Assembly: GCF_905220365.1 (NCBI RefSeq)
Contig: NC_061136.1
Coordinates: 12,565,702-12,629,701, forward strand
Direction of reading: 5' to 3'
DNA length: 64,000 nucleotides
DNA from: Vanessa cardui
Lineage: Eukaryota; Arthropoda; Insecta; Lepidoptera; Nymphalidae
The position numbers and the translations under genes were made by a program. The notes under the pieces are model-generated. The model was given only the letters and a program-made list of their open reading frames with translations. It made no database searches and had not been told where the DNA came from. This document shows positions 9,801 to 18,800 of the stretch, piece after piece (position 1 is the first letter of the stretch; every line of letters starts with the position of its first letter).

Positions 9801-12800
9801 TTCAAGGAACATAAGCCAAGATGTGTTGAAGGTAAGACAAGAGATATAGCCTTGCGTAGATTCCACTACTTAGAGCGAAAATTGCAAAATAATCCACCTT
9901 TATATGAAGAATACAAACGCGTAATTAATGGATACAAGGACCAAAATCACATGGTACAGATACAGAACATTGAAGACATACATAACACAAAGGCCGTGTA
10001 CTTGCCTCATCATCCAGTGATCCGAGAAGATAAAGAGACAACTAAGGTACGCATCGTTTTCGATGCGTCTTGCAAGGGCATGAACAAGGTGTCTTTGAAC
10101 GATTGTTTTCTTGTTGGACCGAAGCTGCAGCAAGATCTGCGCCACATTTTGATGCGATGGAGACGTCATCCTTTTTGCATAATAGCAGATCTCGTACAAA
10201 TGTACAGACAAGTTCGAGTAGAGGAGAAGGACACTGACTTTCAGCGCATTCTTTGGCGATCGAACCCTAATGATCCTATTGAACATTACAAACTTTTGAG
10301 ACTTACTTTTGGTACTGCCTGTGCTCCTTATTTGGCTGTAAAGGCATTACAACAACTTGCAAAGGATGAAGAAGCACAGTACCCTCGTGCAGCTAAAATC
10401 GCTCTTCAGGATTATTACATAGATGACTTGCTAACAGGATGTGAGACGGAGATGGAAGCAGTAGAGATATTTGAAGAAATGAATAACCTGATGAGTGCAG
10501 GTGGGTTTTGCCTACAAAAATGGTGTAGTAACAGTGAGAGATTAATGAATCATATTGAAGATGGATGCAAGAAATTAGACAAACCCTTAATTTACAAAAT
10601 CAATAATACGATTAAGGTGTTGGGTATTAGTTGGAATAAAACCACTGATAGTTTCGAGTATACACTACAACTACCAAATTTATGTGAACGTATTACGAAG
10701 CGCAAGGTTCTTTCTGATATTGCTAGATTATATGATCCAATGGGCTGGATTTCGCCAGTAATTATAACAGCAAAGATATTCATCCAAAAATTATGGAAGG
10801 CTAAGCTAGATTGGGATGAGAACTTACCCACCGAGTTGTATAAGGAATGGTGCTCATTTCGTCAAGATCTGCACAACGTAAGAAATATTGTTATACCAAG
10901 ATGGTTGCAGTCTCATAAGGATGATAAAATAGAATTACACGCGTTTGCAGATGCATCTCAGGCAGCATACGCTGGTGCTGTCTATATGAAAGTGACGGAT
11001 GCTTTCGGCAATATTCGTGTTAATTTGGTGACATCCAAAACAAAGGTATCTCCAGTTGAAAAGGAAATAAGTATTCCTCGGCTAGAGTTATGCGCCGCCT
11101 TGCTCGCGACTAAATTGATTTACGAAGTTTCGCAAATTATGCAAATACCTAAAGAAGATTTATACGCATGGTCGGATTCCACAGTCGTATTAGCTTGGGT
11201 TCGTGGAGAACCGACGCGATGGAATACATTTGTTAGTAACAGGGTTTCGGAAATTCATACCATGCTAGATTCCAGTCAGTTCCGTCACATCGAAACAATT
11301 AATAATCCTGCAGATTTTGCTTCTAGAGGTATAAAAGGAGCTGATTTAGCTGGTCTTACGATGTGGTGGCACGGTCCAGCCTGCCTGCACCACAACTATA
11401 CGTACGATTTTCGCGATGATTTCTCCACCTCTATTGAGGAGCGGCCCATAAAGACTTTAACAGCCGTCATTCAATCAGAACAGGAATTTGTCTGGACAAG
11501 ATTTCCAAACTTAACAAGAATGGTCAGGATTTTAGCATATTGTAAGAGATACATAGGAATATTAAGGTCATCAAGGAAAAATAGAGTAATAATATCAAAA
11601 GAACGAAGGATCAAAGAGTTTGAAATTATTAATGTGAAAGAAATGGAAGAAGTTCTTCAGATCATTATAAGAAACACCCAACATATTTATTATGCGGAAG
11701 AAATACAACATATAAACTCTCATGGAGAAGTTAAAAGAAAAAGTTCATTGCATACTCTCTGCCCCATTTTAGACAAAAATGGAGTCTTGAGAGTAGGTGG
11801 CCGTATTAAGGAGTCAGAAGCGAGATTTGATGTAAAGCATCCAGTTATTTTACCGAGTAATAGCCATCTTACTTCATTATTAATAACTGATGCCCATTAT
11901 AAAACTATGCACGGTGGGCCGCAAATCATGCTAAATTACCTACGCTCCAAGTATTGGATAGTACGGGCTAGAGAAAGAGTTAAAAAATGTTATCGCGAAT
12001 GTGTTAAATGTTTACGATTTTCCCAACAAAATAACAACCAGCTTATGGGTCAGCTACCAAAGTGCAGGCTGAAACCTTCAAGGCCCTTTAAATCTTCTGG
12101 TGTTGATTTCACTGGTTTTATAAATATAAGGTTTTCACCTGGCAGAGGATCAAAATCGTATAAGGGGTACATATGCCTCTTCATATGTATGTCTACCAAA
12201 GCGATACATCTGGAAGCAGTATCGGATTTATCTTCAAAGGGCTTTATTTCCGCATTTCGACGATTTGTATCTCGAAGAGGCCAATGCCTCGATTTATATA
12301 GCGATAACGGGACTAATTTCGTAGGAGCGGAAAAGGAGTTAAGAGAAATGTTCCTCACTGCCCAATCCAAGCTCCCTATAGAAATCGCTCAGGTACTTGC
12401 AAACGACGGAACCTCTTGGCATTTCATCCCACCAAATGCACCTAACTTTGGTGGTCTATGGGAAGCAGGTATAAAATCAGCCAAGACACACCTTAAACGC
12501 GTGATTGGAGATTCAACTTTAACTTTTGAGGAACTCTCAACTGTTCTGACCCAGATTGAGGCCTGCCTTAATTCACGGCCTATGACATATTTGAGTGAAG
12601 ACCCCGGAGATCCACAACCATTAACTCCTGGTCATTTTTTAATCGGTGAACAAATGGTTGCGATTCCCGATGAAGCTCCGACTGACGTACAAGTAACTGG
12701 CCTGCAGAGATGGAAGATGACACAAAAAATGGTAAATGATTTTTGGAGAAAATGGTCAGAAGAATACCTGGTTAGCCTCAATCAAAGGTACAAGTGGTTC

Positions 12801-15800
12801 ACGAAGAAGCAAGATCCGGATATAGGCAACATCGTTGTGATTAAAGATCATAACCTACCACCAACAAAATGGTTACTAGGCAAAATAGAACAAAAGCATT
12901 CTGGCCATGATGGACTCACTAGAGTATTGACTATTAAAACTAAAAATGGATTGATCAAACGTCCAATCAATAAGGTTTCTATTCTGCCAAGTGCTATTTA
13001 ATGTATTGGGATAACTAAAGCATAGTATTTAAGTTAGGTTAAGTTATTTTAATAAGACTGTTATGTCATTTGATATATTCTTGTACTTTTTTTTGTTTCT
13101 GTGTATCACGGTGGGCGGTTGTCATGTAAGAATTTACATCGTTCATATGAACTACTAAAAGAACAAGTTCTTTGGTGGGCGGAATGTTGAATCCAATATT
13201 AATTTGTCAGATTTAAGTTAATAATTAATATATTTTATTAGTATTGTAAGTTATAACTAAGCATACGCGTAACAGATGGCGCTAGTATACTTTTGAATCG
13301 CGGTATGGTTTCGCTCAAGTAAAAATTATATTAAGTCATACAATTTTATTTGTTTTTCGCTTCCCACCAGTAGATGGCATTGTACCCAATCCTAGATCAC
13401 GCAATAGTTTTCTTTATTTATTTGTACAATACATTTCTTTGCATTCATTAAATATTGAGTTTTAACAACAGTGTGTAGTTTCATTTAATAGTACAAGTAA
13501 GGACAATCCCAGAATGCGTTCAAAATGCCTCTGTTGCCAAATTTAAAAAAAATTATTAAGGAACGCTTATGTGCAAAAGGTTATTATACAATTAATGAGT
13601 TTATGATCGATAGCACACCTTGGGAATGAAACGATCGCCTCCTGACTATTTCATCTCATATTAAATTGTTTATTTATATAATACATAAGACAAACAAAAA
13701 AATTAAAACTAAAAAATTAAAAAAAAAAACAGACGCATTTTCAGAAACGATTCCAGCTGAGAAAAATTGGATACATCAATCGCTAATTTCATAAATCGAA
13801 CACGGAATACGTCACGTCCGGACTATATCATTTGTTTAAATCAAATACAATTAATTTTTATCTAACTAGATAACGTTCAGAGGGTGTACTACGCAAAGGC
13901 TATGTAAAATAATATTAGTTATGTAAACTGATTTCTGATAATTTCGACGCATTATTTATCCCCTTCCTTTCGAAACAATCCTTTCAATTGATGAAAGAAA
14001 ATGTACGAGAATGCAAATCAAAATTTAATTTTACCCCTGTAAACACCAATATCATAACTTGTGCATTTAAATCATTAGACATTAAGAAAACTGCTGATCT
14101 ATGGGGTATTTCTGTAAAGGTGATAAACTCAATTATTGATGTGATTGCACCTTATCTTGCAATAATATTCAATGATTGTGTTTAACGTGGTATATTTCCT
14201 GACCTATTGAAACATAGTAAAGTCATTCCAATATTTAAATCTGGTAGCTCTTCAGATCCTAATAACTATAGGCCAATCTCAATACTACCTACCCTCAGCA
14301 AAATATTTGAAATCAATTATTAGCATATTTCAATAGACACAATCTGCTTCACAGAAAACAATTTGGATTCATGAGGGGTCGCTCGACTACCGACACAGGT
14401 ATCGAACTTATAAAAAATATCTATGAGGCCTGGGAGGGGTCGCAGGATGCCTTAGGGATTTTCTGCGACTTATCCAAAGCCTTTGATTGTGTTCAGCATG
14501 AAACTCTGGTCAGGAAACTATATCACTATGCAATCAGAGAATGTGCACTCGACCTTCTGACTTCTTATCTTAACAATAGAATTCAGAGGTTTGACGTTAA
14601 AGGGAAAAGGTCTCCTAGGGTCTCAGTTGGTATGGGGGTCCCACAAGGATCAATTCTTGGACCTTTTCTATTCCTCATATACATAAATGACTTGCCCTTT
14701 CTTGTTGGGAATAAACATGATATAGTATTGTTTGCTGATGATACCTCTTTGGTTTTTAAAATTAATAGGAAACAGGTTCAGTATGACGATGTAAACAATG
14801 CTATGTCCGATATAGTACATTGGTTTAGCGTAAATAATCTTAGACTGAATAATAAAAAAACTAAAATTGTAAAATTTAGCACACCAAATGTGCAAAATGT
14901 AAAACCCGATGTACTTATCAATGGGGAATCGATGGATCCAGTTGAAACAACTGAATTTCTTGGCCTTACTCTTGATGCCAAGTTACAGTGGCTCCCCCAT
15001 ATAAACGGATTGGCGGGTAGACTGAGGTCTGCGGCATTCGCGGTCAAAAAAATTAGATTATTTACTGGTGTTGATACGGCTCGACTGGTATATTTCAGTT
15101 ACTTTCACAGTGTAATGTCCTACGGTATTATGCTTTGGGGTAACGCAGCCGCTCTCCAAACTATATTTGTGCTGCAGAAGAGAGCTATTCGCGCAATCTA
15201 TAACCTAGGAACCAAGGAATCATTAAGGTATAGATTTAAAGAAATTAAGATATTTACTGTTGCTTCTCAATATACATTTTGTAATGTTTTGTACGTACGG
15301 AAATATATAAATGTTTTTATGAGAAAATGTGATTCTCATAACATTGGTACAAGAATCAAACACAATCTTGTTACTCCTGTTACTCGACTGCATAGAGTCA
15401 ATAACTCTTTTGTGGGGCAATGTATACGCTTCTACAACAGGATCCCAGAAAGCGTTCAAAATGCTTCTGTTGCCAAATTTAAAAAATTGTTAAGGAACGC
15501 TTGTGTGCAAAAGGTTACTATACAATTAGCGAGTTTATGTTTGATAGCACACCCTGGGAATTAAACGATCGCCTCCTGGCTATTTCTAATCATATACTAC
15601 TATATCTAATCTGTATCTTAATAATTTGACAAAAAAAATAGCAAAAAAAAAGACCAGCTGAGTTTCTTTCGCCGGTTCTTCTCAGGTCAGGGTGTTCCTT
15701 TTTCCGAACCGGTGGTAGTGTTTATTTGACAATCAATAAGTAATTGTAATGCTTCTATATTGAATAAAGGAATTTGAGTTTGAGTTTCAAAGTCTATCTA

Positions 15801-18800
15801 AAAATGTCAAGAGAACTTTCACTCTGCAAGTTTGCATGACAATAATTTAATACAACCTTTAATTATTTAAATCTCCATAAAAATAACGTCATACAATAGG
15901 CTATTTGACTGGTTTTAAAAATCCATTTTATATTATTTAGTCGAGGTTAAGGAACCCAATTAAAGTTGATTTTTTTTTCTAGTATATATTTTCAGCAAAA
16001 TATCATATTAAATATTCCATATTTAAATAGCGCGCGAAAACTACTGGGACAATATGGCGATACAATAGACTCGGTGACGTCACTTGCCTGTATTTTAATC
16101 TATGGTACATATTTTTCGCATAGTCAAATAACCTATTTATAAATGACGCAAGTACAAAATACATATAAGATAAGATAAGATAAATATACTTTATTGTACA
16201 CCGAAACAAAAAAATACAAGAAATAACACAACAAAATAGAAAACACGGTACAAAAGGCGGCCTTATCGCTAATAGAGCGATGTCTTCCAGACAACCTTTG
16301 GATAGAGGACATTGAATACTCTAAGAAAGGGGTTCGGAGGTGTACACCTTTTAGGTAAATCATATATACAAACATAACATATCTACATAACATACATACA
16401 TACAATTAATACATGTTATACATATATAACATATAAATACGTGTATAAACAAAATAATACATATGTTGTATAAATAAATTCAAATACATAAAAATACATA
16501 CTTATATATTATTATTATTATTATATTTCATAAATAAAATTACAACGATTTACAATGACAAATAATAGTGTTTTAGAAGCCTCTTAAAAGCAGCAACGGA
16601 TTGTGCACGTCTTATATTTATGGGCAAGGAGTTCCACAAGCGTACTGCTTGGACAGAGAAGGATTTAGTAAAAAAGGAAGAAGTATGGGAAGGAGTTTTA
16701 AGAGTAAGGTTTTGTTCAGAGCGAAGACTGCGGAAATGGGAATCACTAAGGAATTGGAAGGACTGTTTTAGATAAATAGGGGCATTGGGGTTGAAAAGTA
16801 TACAGTAGAGAAGAGAGAATGTGTGTATTCCTGCGAAGGCGGATCGGGAGCCACTCGAGCTTCGAGTGGCTCCCGATCGAGAACAAAATACATATAATAT
16901 AATAATATCAAATATACCTCAACAAGCTGGTCTATGAACTGGTTCCTGGTGGGCGTGTTGTCTAGCAAGGTCAAGGCGTCCCTGCCCCGCGCCACACCAC
17001 CCCCCACGCCCTGCTCTTCCACGACAATACCTGACTCGTCTAACGATATCGCCGCTACATCCGCTGATACATCCTAAAAATAATAAAATACGTTTATCGT
17101 ATATTTCACTGTAACCAAAAAGCTTGTATTGTAGGACCCAATGATATTCTAATAAACAGATATGTTATACCCATACTAAACAACAGATAAAAGTGTGCCG
17201 CACCGGGGACCGTTTATTTTACATTTCGTTAAAAGTAAAAAGGATAGCTTGACAAAACAATAAGTAAAAGGGATAACTAGATGTTTTAATTACGCAAAAC
17301 GTATTACTACATAATTATGATGAAAACGACTAAAGGCAAACGTCCCAATTAGGACGTTTTCTAGTCTTCACGTTTTGCGTTTTAATGACATATCTGTTTA
17401 CTAGAACATCATTGGTATGACCTAACTAGATTGTAAGGTTTTATGCAAATAATAATGAAGATAAAATAATATAAAATAGAAAAGCCAATTTTCATCAGCT
17501 GTATAAATAATTAAAGTATTTTACTCACAACTTCAGCAGGAGCGACATCAATATTACCCCAGTCAATCTCCCCTCCGGCATCTCCATCACCAAAGTCGAT
17601 ATCAGCCGAAGCATCCTCTGCACCAAAATCTATTGTATTATCTCCAAAGTCAATCTGAAAATAGAGTTTATGAAATAACTTGAATCTAAATATACGGCAC
17701 CATTATTTCTTAGCTGGCAACATTAACATATTATTAGTTCTTTATTTAAAAACCTTAAAGAAAAATATTCCAACAGTGTAAGCCTTTTTTCATCAGATTC
17801 TCAATTCAAACTTTATTGTATAAAGCAGCACTTCAATTAGTATAGCATAATAACATGAACAGTGTATTGTATGATCTTGTAATTAATGCACTTAAAAATA
17901 TGAGATACTAGATGTATACGGAGTTTCCCCCCATTTTAGCAGTACTGATCCACATGTTGCTTATCAAGAGTGTAAACAAAGGTATATCAAGAATAGATCT
18001 CTTTAATTATAGTTTGAAGAATAATAATTTTTATTTATCCAATCTAGTTTTTGGTACCTTGTGATTTCATTTACAAGCTAGTATTAGCTATTCATATAAA
18101 AAATTACAGATGAAAGGTATACTAATCAATACTTATATTAAAGAACAGCAATTAATAAAAACATTATTACATTAAACAAAAGTTGACTAATAATAACGGA
18201 CCTGGTCACCGGCTGCATCATCTTTCTCCAACTCTATATGCACTGGATCCGGCTCAACACTCAGTGGAGGCTCACCGTAACTCCATTCATAAACAGTAGT
18301 GTTACCGTGTTCAACAACGTACTTGAGCAGAGGTAGAACTTCCGATGCTTGCTCACCGAGGATATATTTCGTAAAGGCTGAGTATAATTCTATGGCTGGC
18401 CGTAATGGCTGGAGAGACTTGCCTATCTGAAATGAAATAAGAATGTTTTAAGACTTATTTACTTGTGATTTTATTAAAAAAATTCACTCGTTAAATTTAT
18501 AGCTTACTTCAATGAAATTAGAACAGATATACAAAGCTTTCCATATTCTGTGTAACTTGCCTATGCTATATTATGAACTACACTAGTAGCATCTATTTAT
18601 AACACATTACTATTTTACTTAACTACTTATATATACTTTAATTATACTCCCAAAATCTAGTAACAACTTTTTGACATTCAAAACAGAAGATATTTCATGA
18701 ATCCACACAGAACAGACTAAACAAAGATTTCCTTTCATCTTTCTTACTCTTGCTATTGCAATAGTCATTTTTAAAATTATCTTTTATAAATTTTTTTAAG

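Larger units (their letters stand above)
6986..13505 (+). mobile_element. Complete BEL/Pao LTR retrotransposon
   Basis: 6520 bp. Two 321-bp LTRs with TG...CA ends that appear identical base for base, a 5-bp target duplication, a primer-binding site directly after the 5' LTR, a repeat-rich leader, one long gag-pol frame without stops, and a purine-rich tract (ggtgggcggaa) just before the 3' LTR. No envelope-like frame is present. Identical LTRs and an intact frame point to a recent insertion. It is nested in a truncated LINE inside intron 6 of CDK5RAP3, in antisense orientation to that gene. Confidence 0.95.

Noticed and set aside
9900..10286. 128-codon minus-strand frame inside the BEL/Pao element
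   Set aside because: Shadow of the gag-pol frame, no recognisable features.
14668..15459. Minus-strand open frames between 14668 and 15459
   Set aside because: Antisense shadows of the LINE reverse transcriptase.
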